From Tomocerus qinae (lineage: Eukaryota > Arthropoda > Collembola > Entomobryomorpha > Tomoceridae): a stretch of DNA of 64,000 nt. Position 1 is the first letter of the stretch, and each line of letters starts with the position of its first letter. Under the pieces are notes generated by a model. The model was not told where the DNA came from, did no database searches, and was given only the letters and a program-made list of their open reading frames with translations. The DNA lies in NCBI GenBank assembly GCA_020055645.1, contig CM034546.1, forward strand, positions 114,254,375 through 114,318,374, read 5' to 3'. The position numbers were made by a program, and so were the translations under genes. Below are positions 25,801-37,679 of the stretch, one piece after another.

Positions 25801-28325
25801 TTAATAACAGCTGTACCTAGACTAATCCTAGAAAACCATTTAGATTTTCATTCGACCCTGATCGAAATACGGTGGAATGTTTTTTACAAGTTAACCTCAT
25901 CAAATAAAATGTCAAACTCGCTCTCAAAAACAATTCATATGCATTAGTGTAGCATGTGGGAGCTTAAGTGCGACACAGCCAACCGTGATAAATTATAACT
26001 GCGAATTAAACATAGTAAACATTTACATTTTTCACTTAAGATACCTATTCCAGCTTTTTTCGTACCGAGTAGGTTTATGACATCATGTCTAATTGATTGA
26101 CTAAACCATATCTAACGGCTGTAACAAAGTAGATCGGAGTCAGATCAGAAATCTTATACAAAGTCTCAAAGCAGTCTTCTACATTCCAATATATTTGACC
26201 ACTCCCCTCAAGAAGCTATTGGGATTTTCCCATTTTCACACTACACCCCTTGTAAAAAAGTTTGAACAAATTATGTTTCCTTCCAGTCTGGAATTATTGA
26301 GCAAGGGAAGTAACAAATCGACAAAGTTTCAACCAAACAAGGCATTTCTGCAAAATAATTTCATACCTTGTCCTTTAATCATACTGTACATACAGTATTA
26401 TAGGCAGAGAGTGAGGTTATGAGGTACCAGGTACCTGAACCTTTATTGGTATGTTTCATCATTCTGTCTACATGATCCTTTGTTGTTAATATTCCGCCGT
26501 TAAGTAGAATCTCGAGTAACTGATAGTAAACCATTATTCAAATGTAGTCGTCGGTCTACAGAAAGTGATCTACATAAATTTCTGAACCATGGATCATAGC
26601 TGCTCCTCTTCGTAGAGTGTAGGCTGAAGACATAAAAATATGTTTGGTGTATAGCATAATGGATGAACAGTAAACCTACCTAAACATATTTTGACGTCTA
26701 CTTTATCGCCTGTCCTTAGAGAGACAGCGGCGAAACGAGTATAAAGTTGCTTCTCTAACCCAATTAGTAACTGCTCACAGATCTTTATGGATATGAGATG
26801 CCGTTGGGACCATAACCGTTCCCCTACACAGTAATTTAGCCATCTTTTATTATTACCTATCCATATCGCTCTAACTCATCTTTGTAATGTGCCATTAATG
26901 GTTAGCGTTTGTAATCGATTTTCCACTTTGATATTGAATTTCACCATTTAACACTTTGCCATCCGTATGTAGTAGAAGCTAGCAGCACCTAAATTAAATG
27001 CATGCCCAAATTCTAATGCAATAGAACCAAAAGTGGCATATTTATGATAGTTTGGTTATACATCATGGATCGATCTAGTAAAAATAGAACTACTATAGTA
27101 TGTTTTCACTTTTGAAACTGCCGTCGCACATACGTAAGTCATTAATCATTAATTATTAGTCATTATAACTTGGCAGCTCTACCACAGAGTGTAGAGTTAC
27201 ATGGATAACTAACTTTTATCAATTCCCTATCCTCCCTTTTCTCCCTCGTAGTGGCTTTCTCTTTCGCAAGAGAAAGTTTAACTTTTTGGATAGAAAATAA
27301 TTTGTCTGTAATTTTCCGTACCGCCGTCAATTTTTCAATTAATAATAATGCGGATTCAGGCTTTTCATGTCTTACAAATTAGAAAAGAACCAGAGAAATA
27401 GGACTTGCGATGTTTATGAAAGGAAATAATAACTTTTCTATATTATTTATTTACACTACATGTTGGTACTAATTACCCAATTTTCACTAGGCTTCAATTA
27501 CTGAATTATAGACTACGAATATTGCGTATTACATTTTCCGTCTTTGAGTGCACATCTCCATATCTCATCTGACACATTTTAATCTAGTAATTGTGTATTT
27601 TAAGTTAAGCGTAAAGCCACACCCTTTAGCAGAACAAACAGAAAGATCCGGATGTGTAGCCTAGAATTATGACACAAATTATATGCAACAAAGGGGCTGG
27701 TCCCGGTTTTACTTGTACATTGAGGTAATCTAAGACCTAAATACATGGAGCCAGTTAGCTTAGTAATTATTAATGGATATTGCAGATGTTGTACATTGCA
27801 GGCCAGCCATATCGCTGAAATCATTCTCAACCCAATCAGATGTTGAACGTATGTGTATGGAGAATACAATGGTACAAACTTCTCTGAGAGAGAATGGAAA
27901 ATGAATGATAATTAATACTTCTAGATTCTACAATTAGAGAGAAGGAAATGTGTTTTAGAGAGACACATATGGGTCAAAATGTCATAATGGTTCGTGAGTT
28001 AAAAGCACGTTAAAATAATTGGCCTGAGTGATAACAGGGATATGAGGCGAGGTTTTAGAGTAAATTAATTAATGATGATGTTGTCTGTTGTTGAGCGAAC
28101 AATAGGTGTATATAGTATGTTTATAGTAGATGAGAAAAGGAGTGCGTCGCAGGAGAGAGGATTGGTTAGACTGATGAGTCAATGAATAAAAGTATGATAT
28201 TTAGTAGGTAGTTAAGTTTAGTTTGTGAAGTGAGGCTGTTAATGGAACTTATAAATAAAATAGTTTTTTCTGGTCCTGGTTTAGTGAATCGAGTGAAGTG
28301 AAGTGAAAAGAGAAGAGGAGCTATC
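19875..28325. other. Gene-free stretch between the two membrane-protein genes
   Basis: About 8.4 kb of AT-rich DNA with no ORF that resembles a conserved protein and no array or transposon ends that I could define. A short palindrome with 10-bp arms (GTCTATATAG, 21404-21424) is the only small structure noted. The sequence just before 28326 has a possible acceptor (CTGGTTTAG at about 28284), so part of this stretch may be a 5' intron of the downstream gene. Confidence 0.5.
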
Positions 28326-28985
28326 ATGATTGGGGCAATGCCAGCAATTGCGGTGCGCCGTGACCGTAAGAAGGGCGACGGTTCCATCGGTTACTTCAAC
28401 CGACCTCACAAACTGTCTTTGCATTTCCGCCCGCCCCTGACACATCACCAAGTGACACCGTCCCCCTCGCCCATTACTTCCCCACAGGGTGTACCCCTTC
28501 CCGAGTCCACTTCCCATCGACTCGCCCGTCACTGTGCCACCAAAGGATTCATTTTCAAATTGAGTGTCCTAGCCCCCTTGGCAGGGGCACTTACCCTTTT
28601 CATCGGACTGGTCCAATTGGCACCTGGAGCCGAAGGTGGAAGCTATGGACTCCCTCTTATCATTGTCGGCACTGGAATCCTCCTATTTGGACTTCTAGTC
28701 ATCGCCATTCGAATTCTGTGCAAATGGGAAATTGGGAAAACCGGACAGCCACATCAAGACCCATTGCCCGAAATTAAAGTGAACGACGCCACTTGCAATG
28801 ATCAAGTCGACTTGGAGAAGGCTGAAAAGGAAAAACTAGTCCTGGAGAGTAATCAAGACAAAGAGAAAAGTTCAGAGCAGAAAAACAGTGAAAACAGTCA
28901 ACAGGTGCTACGCGAGGTGTTAGTTGTCGATGGAAAACAAGAAGACAAAGGAGGTGGTCCTCCTGCTAGTAATCCTACCAAGTAA
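28326..28985 (+). CDS. Two-pass membrane protein B (219 aa), likely paralogue of protein A
   Basis: A single uninterrupted frame of 219 codons whose GC content is clearly higher than its surroundings. The N-terminus MIGAMPAIAVRRDRKK resembles that of membrane protein A (A-x-x-A-[IM]-A-[IV]-[RK]-R-x-R-K). A Pro/Ser-rich stretch follows (about 35-62), then two hydrophobic helices at about 75-98 and 108-132 joined by a Gly-rich loop. The tail of about 87 residues is hydrophilic and rich in Glu and Lys. There is no signal peptide, and both ends are predicted to be on the same side of the membrane. Protein A has an intron just before helix 1 that is absent here, so one gene lost or gained it. The upstream sequence suggests an untranslated exon. 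A GTGAGA donor just after the stop (28992) and an exon candidate at 29546 raise the possibility of further splicing. Function unknown. Confidence 0.72.
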   Translation: MIGAMPAIAVRRDRKKGDGSIGYFNRPHKLSLHFRPPLTHHQVTPSPSPITSPQGVPLPESTSHRLARHCATKGFIFKLSVLAPLAGALTLFIGLVQLAPGAEGGSYGLPLIIVGTGILLFGLLVIAIRILCKWEIGKTGQPHQDPLPEIKVNDATCNDQVDLEKAEKEKLVLESNQDKEKSSEQKNSENSQQVLREVLVVDGKQEDKGGGPPASNPTK

Positions 28986-30110
28986 TTCTCGGTGAGAAAA
29001 GCATCACAATGATGACGTTAAATCCCGGTCATCTCAACTTTTATTAATTCTCATAATTTTGTTACTCTTGAGTAATTAATTATAATTTCTATGTTTACAT
29101 TTGTAAATTCGTTGGAAAATCTAATTTATTCACAAGACTATATTTGCCAAGACGCACCACGCATCAAAATGTGAGAAATGAATGACATTGATTATTTCAC
29201 GAATTAATATACGATTACGAGTAGATCACAAAGACACCTTGCATTGTTATCTACCTAAGTAGTATCTGTAGGTAAATCGTTTCTACTGTACTGTCTGAAT
29301 TTGTATTCAACAATGTCTCATTATTTATTGTAATTATTATGCAAAACTATATTATATAGCGATATACTATAATTATTATTATTGTATTATAGATATACAG
29401 TATGACTATTTTTGATCTTTATTCTATAAGTACTTAGGGACAAGGTGCTATACAAAGACATTTAATTTTTTCATATGCCAAGCCAAGTCCAATTTACTGA
29501 TAAATCATTTCCCTCTCTATATTATACTGTAAATTCATTTTACAGGAGGTTGCTCCATATCCTGATTATTGGTTTGCTGCTGAACCAAAGAATAATGTGT
29601 ACATCTTGAGATTGTGCACACGTGATGACAACGTGTAAGTCATGTCACTATTAGTTCTTGGTTAACTTTTATAATACTTGTTACTATTGCACAGTTGTAT
29701 TTACCATGTCTTTGGTGTTATATGTAATATATAGTTGTATAGTTAATAATTTAAAGTGTACTTTCGTTATTAGTACACGTAATTATGTGCGTAAGTTTTA
29801 GCATCTCGTCTACTTAACACAGCTTCTAAGTGTTCGTAGCTATTGAGAATATTAATACTGTGTAAGTATAAACAGCGGAATTATTAATCTGTATTTAAAT
29901 CCGTTAAGGTACTTATTTAGGATAATAGTTATGATTAATGGTGCAGAATGCATTAAATTAGTAGACATTATAGGCCAACATACTTAATACGATTTGAAAT
30001 ACTCGCTTTTCTAAACTCTTGGTGAAAAGCAAGATCCAGCTGTCTGATTTCTATTATAAGTGGATGTTATAACTATAGTCAGACTGCTAGGCGCTAATCT
30101 AATTTTAGAT
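28986..30110 (+). other. 3' flank of membrane protein B, with one isolated exon candidate
   Basis: No continuous gene is visible. The stretch includes the possible exon at 29546-29634, listed separately, and otherwise AT-rich sequence without repeats that I could define. Confidence 0.4.
29546..29634 (+). CDS. Possible isolated coding exon (29-30 codons)
   Basis: An 89-nt segment is preceded by a strong acceptor (TTCATTTTACAG) and followed by a strong donor (ACGT/GTAAGT). Only one of its three frames is open throughout. That frame reads EVAPYPDYWFAAEPK followed by NNVYILRLCTRDDNV, a composition typical of real protein rather than AT-rich noise. If the donor is not used, the frame ends at a TAA that overlaps it. 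The exon enters in phase 0 and would leave in phase 2. It does not join in frame to the upstream membrane-protein B exon by any obvious donor, and no partner exon was found downstream. It may belong to an undetected plus-strand gene or be an alternative terminal exon. Confidence 0.35.
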
Positions 30111-30907
30111 CATACTTTCCCACCTAGGTATGCTGTAATGTATGGAGACCCCCCCTGGCCGACGAAGTCGGCCAGGTACCCCCTTTGGCCTAAGAAGTTT
30201 TGAGACCCCCCCCCTGGCCGACGAAGTCGGCCAGGAGACCTTAAACTCACAAAAAAGAGAAGCCTACCCCTCCTGGCCGACTTCAAATTAAATATGAATA
30301 ACAAAATTTAAATGATACGCTGAAAATGCATTATTAATTTTTAATGTTTTGAAACATTATATTTACTGTTTTAATATCAGCGGGACGTGCTGGATTCAAG
30401 GACGTATAGAGAGATGGGCCTTCAAAATCCATGAAAAAGAATTTTTTCTTAAAATGGCAAAAAATTTCGCGCTCCGCGCGATTATTTACCATTTTTAGGC
30501 CATTTTAGACTCATTTCAGTCAAAAAATGCCAAAAATTAATTACGCGAATATATATCATGAAAATATCTATTGGAAATCTTAGCCCCCTCCAAAACTCAA
30601 TTCTGTATACGTGCTTGGCTGGATTTTGTGCATATATGATGAAATGTGTCCAAAAATCTCTGTGATGCTCATTTATACCTAATTTTTAGTAATGGTGCAA
30701 ATACTTCAAACAAAATATTGACATTTAAGGCAGCGTTTGTTTATCACTGATAAAAAATTTTATGGTCGTTTTCCTATACCGCTGCGCCCCCTTTTCAAAA
30801 AAATTTCGCGCCCCTTACGGGGCGCGCCCCCACCTACACCCCCCCAGAAAAACTACAAGATTCGCCCATTAGACCCCCCTTGGCAGTGTACCCAGTGGGA
30901 AAGTATG
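30111..30907. mobile_element. Non-autonomous hAT-like DNA transposon (797 bp)
   Basis: The ends are inverted repeats: CATACTTTCCCAC at 30111-30123 and its exact complement at 30895-30907. Similarity continues to about 25 bp with three transitions and one gap. The element is flanked by a perfect 8-bp direct duplication TTTTAGAT (30103-30110 and 30908-30915). This fits the hAT target preference nTnnnnAn. There is no transposase frame. The interior contains two copies of a perfect hairpin with arms CCTGGCCGAC / GTCGGCCAGG (30154-30176 and 30213-30235), a third half copy near 30270, poly-C tracts, and GC-rich clusters such as GCGCTCCGCGCG. The intact duplication and near-perfect ends indicate a fairly recent insertion. 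Superfamily assignment rests on duplication length and target pattern, not on protein. Confidence 0.85.
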
Positions 30908-30915
30908 TTTTAGAT

Positions 30916-33900
30916 TGCATTTAATGGTATTTTTAATTAGTACATAGTGAGGTTACTAATAAGCGCATGTACTTTGAACACAAATCTAATTACTTGTAAA
31001 TTAAGTGACATACCTATGTATGCTATCATCACATATTTTATTCACACCTACTATTTTTAAGATTGCGTAGCCGAAGTTATTATGATCATTTACAGTTGTT
31101 AAGTTTGTATATTGTCTCTATGAACCGTATACCTATTGGTTATTTGCCAACATTTGGAAAGAAACTTGACTCTGTAAATATTTTGAGACGCAGATTGTAA
31201 TTTTAATTATGACACACACCTTTTATATCTCTCCGAGTACAAAACGTTACCTTAGACTTCCAGATTCACTAGGGCCAATGCGAACTTTGATTCGGAACAG
31301 TTTAAAAAAATTCTATCTGCACTCATGATTTTAAATTACACAAATGAAAATTCCATTACTCTGTTCGTGTCTTTCATGTATTTTTGACCGTTAGCAAAAT
31401 ATAATGAAAAAATGCATGTTACTGGTTTAAATTGACATATTTGTAACATTTTTCCCATTCTTCTAATACTTTCACTTCCTTTCACTTTAACTTGTAGTAC
31501 CTTTTATCCAAAGTGGACATAAATATGTGCTACTATAAAAGAGGGAAATATAATACTATATTTTATGAATCTCTTATACCTTACCGAAACTGTCTTTACT
31601 TCAACTGCTTTAATTCTCCTTGAAAAGTACCCCTTGACATATCTTCGTTGTTCTCGTGAATGTTTCCATTCAGTCTAGATTACTAAAATATTTTGTTGCG
31701 GTTGAGATTCCTGTAAAACTTTCGCCGCAACTTCAAAGAAAATACTTGAAAAGGTATTTGGCCAAAATTCCTTTGGAGAGCGTTTTGTAACGTGTGTGTG
31801 TATCATGTTTTGTATAGTAATGTAAACCTTACACATTTTAAACTATATAGAATATTCCTTCCTTCTATGTCAAAGTATTTCCTCTTGTGACAAGATAAGT
31901 GTCTTTCTAAAGGGATACCAACCTACTTACAGAGAAAATGCAAAAACCTCTTACAAAAATACGGGACTCTGATTATCATAATCTTTAAAACATAATCTGG
32001 AAAATTCTAATTGTTCAACTCGAAATCCAAAAAATGTTCAGCAATGGTATGTCAATGCCATAAATCTATTGGAACTCAATAGTAATCATTTGTAAGTAGT
32101 TTTTCTATCTACAGCATTTACCTCATCGATTATTTCGTATATGCCATGGAATTTCCCACGCTACTATAATGTAGTATAGTTCTCATGGGATGATTTTTCT
32201 AGCTAGAAGATTTCTCGTGCAGGAATTTCCTATTTTCTAAGAAAATCTAATTCTTGTCTGTGCCACTACAGATAACATCTTTTAATTTCTTTTAATTAAG
32301 AACAACATTTAATTACACCTACTCTGTATATAATTAATGAATCAGTCAAGGTTTAGTATCACCTGTAGTAGGAATGTATAATAAGTAGTCTCTGGGGAGA
32401 ACTTTTAATTTATCAGGAACTGCTAATGGCATATACGAAATCCCTTTCACATACATATACTTAACTAATTGTACAACCAATAATGATTGTTCAATACATT
32501 TCATACGCAAATGTAACCTAATACTACTGTAATTAATTTCATATTGTAATTTTTCATATTGTATTTATAACCAGTATACTCCTATTGAACATTTTGCTAC
32601 ATCTACCTTCTTACGGGATTTACCGATAGTATTTGTGTGACGTACCAAATTTAACCAATTTCACAAAAATCCATATTGAACACCGAAACCTCTTCACAAT
32701 TTGTATCCACAGTGTAAGTAAGTAGTTTGTAAACTCTATGAATATTAATTAACAATGTTCTATAATTAAGAAAATATTACATTCATAATGATATTAAGTA
32801 TACTATATAGATTGTACATCATTGGGCCATATAAAGGCATTTACAGATGATATTATAGAATACTAATGTTTATAGGAGACAGGTATAAATCATTATTATG
32901 ATACTCGTACCAAATGAAAACAAAACGGATGTCCCTTCATGCATATATTGTGTGGATGTCCATGTTTAAGTAAGTTCATTGTTAATACTACTACTCGTGT
33001 CTTGAGAATGAAGATTGTTTGAGCATTGAGATGATGTCTAAGACGCCCATTTTTAGATACATATTTGTGAAGATATATGTTTATAATACTCGTAAATGCT
33101 TATAAAATGTGTGATCGTTTAGGTGCTACTGCTATTAATGTTTTAAGAATGTTTCCAACTATTCATGTTGCCCAATGAAATTACCGTAATAATTTAGAAG
33201 GTATTGCAGGTATGCGCTCCTGCATTAAATCTTGCATTATTTATTGCTAAACCATAACTATTAATGCTTCCAAACAGCACGCAAACACCTTTGAGTTCAG
33301 CACAACCATTTCTGTTTCGTCTGCAGACAAAATATTGATCGTAGAAAATTAACTCCTAGGGAAATAAGTTACTACTATCTAAAGGGTGTTCTGAAAATGC
33401 ATTCTAGTCATCTTTTTCAAGTCCTGGAGTAGTCCTAACTAATTAAGGTTTATATTGCTATAGTTGGTGAGATTATATGCAATTAGTCTCACCAAGACAC
33501 AAATTTTCGGTTATTTTATGCAAGCAAACAACGATCTTACACTTGTACATAATTTGTGTTTTAACTACATGTAAATTACAAATTTTACACAGAGCAGAAG
33601 ATTATTTTTACAATTCTGTGACAGTCTGTTGGAACCCACCCACACTTAAGTACACCAGAGCTTGTTACGAGCAAGATATAATAAAAATGGTTACTTGTAA
33701 ATGCCAATGTAACAGAAACGTAGCCAACTTTAGCCAAATAAAATTTTCCTATTTTTTTGCACTGTGAGCCTGAATAAAGAGTCAGAAAGTCCTGGAGAAA
33801 GTGCTGATTGTACAAAACCTAGAGATATAAATATAGTATTCGATACGTCAGTGCAAATTAATACCAGAATACTTACCACATTATAAATAAAGGCTAAAAA

Positions 33901-35780
33901 TGAAATTTAAACTTATATTTCACAGATTGATACAAAATATTGAGTAATATGTAAATACTAATACCGATTATCACTACTGATTTGTATACAAAATGCCATT
34001 TTACAAGTTTGCCAAAAACAAAATTTCCTATCACTGTAAACCATGACGTAAATATTACTTCTAATGTAAATCTATCTTAAAAACTGCATAAACATTTATA
34101 CTTCTTGCAGAAATAGCCAAAACTATTCTCTTAATATATTGGCTACTAAAACCAAACTGGACAACTAACAACCTTATTTCAATTCTATTATATAGGTCTT
34201 GTTCTTGTCCTATGTAGTACATTGTCTTAACGAGAAATCCAGGTGTGTTGTATCAATTCCGTAAAATTATGAAATTATACTTATAACACATACTGGTAAA
34301 CATCATTGGAACCTGATTGGTGTAGTATATAATGAAAATTGCTAAATAATTACTACAAACTCGTAGGTTCCTACTTGAAATACGCAATTGTGAAGGACGC
34401 TCATTTTCAATGAGTGTTAGGAAAACTACCTCGTTCTGTATAGGTAACTATTAATTACCACGAAGTATTCTCCAGTAACTAATTTTAGGTAGGCAGTCAT
34501 TGCCTTTATAATCTTAGTTGTAGAAAGGGGAATCAGATGCTAATTTAGCATAAGCAATTCTCAGTTAATCTATCCAGAACTGTAGGATTACGTAAGTCAT
34601 TAAGTAGTAGTCAAATATTATGATTGACCAAGAAAGTCAATTAAAAATAAATTGAGAATAAGCAAGTACATTGTATTTGTACGGAAGAAAAACATTTGCT
34701 GACCACAAAATATTGACTAAAATCCCAAGGTCTCCTTAATTTTTGAATTCCTAAAAGCATTTTTCATTTTATGATAATTACTTGTGATAAGGCAGCAATC
34801 GCAGCAGAGTTATTATGTATCTTGGACCCTTTTTTGGTTTTGGAGTAATATAAAAAGATACCCTACCTTATCACACTCAAGTAATAATGCCAAGTTTTGC
34901 TTCCTGAAAACAAGCATGCCAAAAATAACACATAATGTTGCATATTTGTTACTAGTCATATTTTATGGTGCCATTTGAGTAAGTAAATTAATTTCCTGTA
35001 TCGAATGACTTCAATATTATATGTAAGACGTAAGAAATGTCTTGTAAGAATTGATGGATTGTGTTTTCGCTGGTGTGTAATTTGTAACTGTGTAATAAAT
35101 GTAACTTAATTATAATTACTGGTAAGGTTATTGTTGGTGTAGTTGTGATGTATGTAATGTACAAGTCTTTGTTATGTGTCTAGAGGTAATGAAATGAACG
35201 TGCAAGTCCCTAATGAACTTTAGCACAGAAAGTTAAGCAGCCTTCCTATATTTGTCACCTTTTTTAAGTAAATGGCAATTATTGTGTTACAGGTTGAATT
35301 ACTACTTTAACGAACCTAATATAGATTTCAATGTTTTGGCAATCACTTAACGTACATACAAAATACCAGCGAAATGGAAACCCTACTTATAATCATGTCA
35401 ACGTTAATTTAACGGTTACCTTAACTCATCCATGTACTTATTCCTTAAATGTTACTGAAAGTAATAAAGTCGTCTCATATACCTGAAACAAATTCTGCTC
35501 CGTGTTAAACATATTTATGACTTATTGCACTCACTTATAACCAATAAAAGCATACAGGCTTACTGCATTATATACTTAAGTTAGTTACCCAGTACTGTTA
35601 TTTAACTCTATAAAAAGGTGTGCCAACTGCCAAAGGAATCAATATAGAGTAGTAAAAAAGTAAACCCAGTTCTGAAAGTTTGTCTCACCACCATTCAACC
35701 TTCTTGTGTAAATTTCTATTGTTTTGATGTTACAACGTTGCAATAATATGAAACGACTCTTTTCGGTTGTTTAAAGGAAT
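30916..35780. other. Gene-free AT-rich stretch
   Basis: About 4.9 kb with no conserved ORF, array, or element ends that I could define. The short overlapping ORFs at 33477-33815 on both strands have no recognisable domain. Confidence 0.5.
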
Positions 35781-35872
35781 TAATGTTTTCAATAATGTAC
35801 CCCAACGCATACCTCCATGTACTAAATTTAGCACATGAAGGTACGCGTTGGGGTACATTATTGAAAACATTA
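35781..35872. repeat. 92-bp near-perfect palindrome (40-bp arms)
   Basis: The left arm is 35781-35820 and the right arm 35833-35872, with a 12-nt loop between them. The arms pair at 38 of 40 positions. On a minus-strand transcript both non-matching positions become G-U wobbles; on a plus-strand transcript they are A-C mismatches. This could be a small foldback element or a source of hairpin RNA. The stem is longer and more perfect than usual for an animal microRNA precursor. Confidence 0.85.
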
Positions 35873-36207
35873 GTTGGGCTTGCGCATTTTGCGTTTAAGG
35901 AACATGCATATATTACGTGTGCAGTTGATGGGAGGAGGATGTACTCAAAAGTGCTGCAGCCAGCACTGGCGTTACACATGGGGGAGAGGGTTTTGCATTA
36001 CATAATATATGTAGATTTCCTAAGTTCTCCTACCAAGACAACCATACATTGGTAATTTTTTTCAAGTCTAGGATTATATTATAGATGCTTAACTTTCTTT
36101 GTGTGATTAATAAATAGCTACTTAGAAATATTATGAACATATTAAGGTTACACTTTGGCCCTGCATAGCAACCACAGGGGACTATCAAAATGCATGTTAA
36201 AAAATCT

Positions 36208-36528
36208 TTTACATCGACTATTATAACTTCCGGAGGATCAGTCTGATTTTTATGGGACCTACATTTTTGGAACCGTGGACTATCAAGGAACAAAAGTTAC
36301 CATTCGGAATTTTGATATAGTTGCTTTAAATGGACCAAAAACATCAACGTTTTATAAAAAACTAAAAATGACTCATTTTTTTGGGAATTTGATTTTTTTA
36401 AATGCATTTAAAACAACTATATCAAAATTCCGAATGGTAACTTTTGTTCCTTGATAGTCCACGGTTCCAAAATGTAGGTCCCATAAAAATCAGACTGATC
36501 CTCCGGAAGTTATAACAGTCGATGTAAA
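36208..36528. mobile_element. Foldback (inverted-repeat) element, arms about 125 bp
   Basis: The left arm (36208-36332) and right arm (36405-36528) are reverse complements with only about three differences (two substitutions, one single-base gap). They are separated by about 72 bp. Similarity decays outward past TTTACATCG, so the true ends may lie slightly further out, near the ATGCATG motifs at about 36190 and 36549. No open frame or clear target duplication is visible. The near-identity of the arms suggests recent origin or gene conversion. Confidence 0.8.
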
Positions 36529-36826
36529 GATATTATGATGAATTTTAAATGCATGGAGGTTGACCCGAATTGCTGATGATGGAATACCGAGGGCATAAGT
36601 CAATGCAATTCCAAAAATTAGTTTCTAGGAAACGGGAAGTGTATTATATTATAAAGATTTCTATACTGACTTGTATAGTAGCATTTCCACCTGTCGTCAT
36701 TGGCAATGTTATTACAAATACTTTAGTACAAAATCTTTTTTGTTTGCATCTTGCTTCAATGCATTCATACTTGTAAGTTTAAGTTATAACCATGGTTGTT
36801 ATAACTACTATCAAAGATGTCTATTG

Positions 36827-36956
36827 TCCATGTGACATAAACGGCCATCAAGTACAAGCATTGACACCGTAGTCATAGTGATATAGTACTAACCAAAGTA
36901 CTAACCAATAGATTTACAAATATTATACCATAAGACGGCCGTTTATGCCGCATGGA
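36827..36956. mobile_element. Small inverted-repeat element (130 bp)
   Basis: The terminal sequences TCCATGTGACATAAACGGCC (36827-36846) and the complement of TCCATGCGGCATAAACGGCC (36937-36956) match at 18 of 20 positions in inverted orientation. The interior has no coding capacity. It resembles a very short MITE, but I see no convincing target-site duplication. Confidence 0.55.
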
Positions 36957-37679
36957 ATTCATTTTGTTATTGACTTGATAGCATCTTGTTTATCAATATT
37001 GCACTGCCAAAACTTCCCCTTGAGGTAGTGGAATGGCCGGGTAGGTTAACTATGGGGTTTCGGATGTGACAATTGACGGGTTAAATTTTGGAAATTATAT
37101 TTTTTTCGTTAGCAACCAACGTAAACAGCGTCCTTAAATTGATATTTTTATTGACTAGATATAGAAATTATCAATTTTGTTTCGAAAACCTTAAAAATAA
37201 TTAATATTTATAGGACACATATTAGTTAAATTTATCCATACGATTCCTCCGCTATGATTTTTACATGTTTTGTTGACCGAATTATCACAATAATTGAGAA
37301 ATATAATAATCTTTTAAAAATACACGAAAATTTCGATAAAAGTTTTATTACAGTTTTGAAACACCCATCGTGAGTTGTTACCAAAGCATATCACACTGAG
37401 TTTTGTTGGATTTACCGACTTTCTTAAATATTAAACCGATAAATGTCAGTAATAAATAGTTTTCACATTTGAGAATGAGAGACCTGGCTTGTTATATTGT
37501 TAATTATACGATTACGCAGTAAGTACCCACTAGGCGATATAATTAGTTAGTAGGTACCCACTCGAGGAGGATTTCCTGACAATTCAGTGTTTAAATAACT
37601 AATGTATAGGATCAACAAACGGTTATATATTTATACGTTAGGAATGACACACACTATTAGCTTCAAGAAAGTCTGAACA
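36957..37679. other. 3' flank of the casein kinase gene
   Basis: AT-rich sequence with no gene. On the minus strand this lies downstream of the kinase stop codon. The complement of an AATAAA-type signal occurs near 37345, about 335 nt past the stop, and could end the kinase mRNA. Confidence 0.4.

Noticed and set aside
35781-35872. Annotating the palindrome as a microRNA gene
   Set aside because: The stem is too long and too perfect for a typical animal precursor, and no seed conservation can be judged from the sequence alone.
36030-36293. 87-codon minus-strand ORF
   Set aside because: It lies largely in one arm of the foldback element and is not protein-like.
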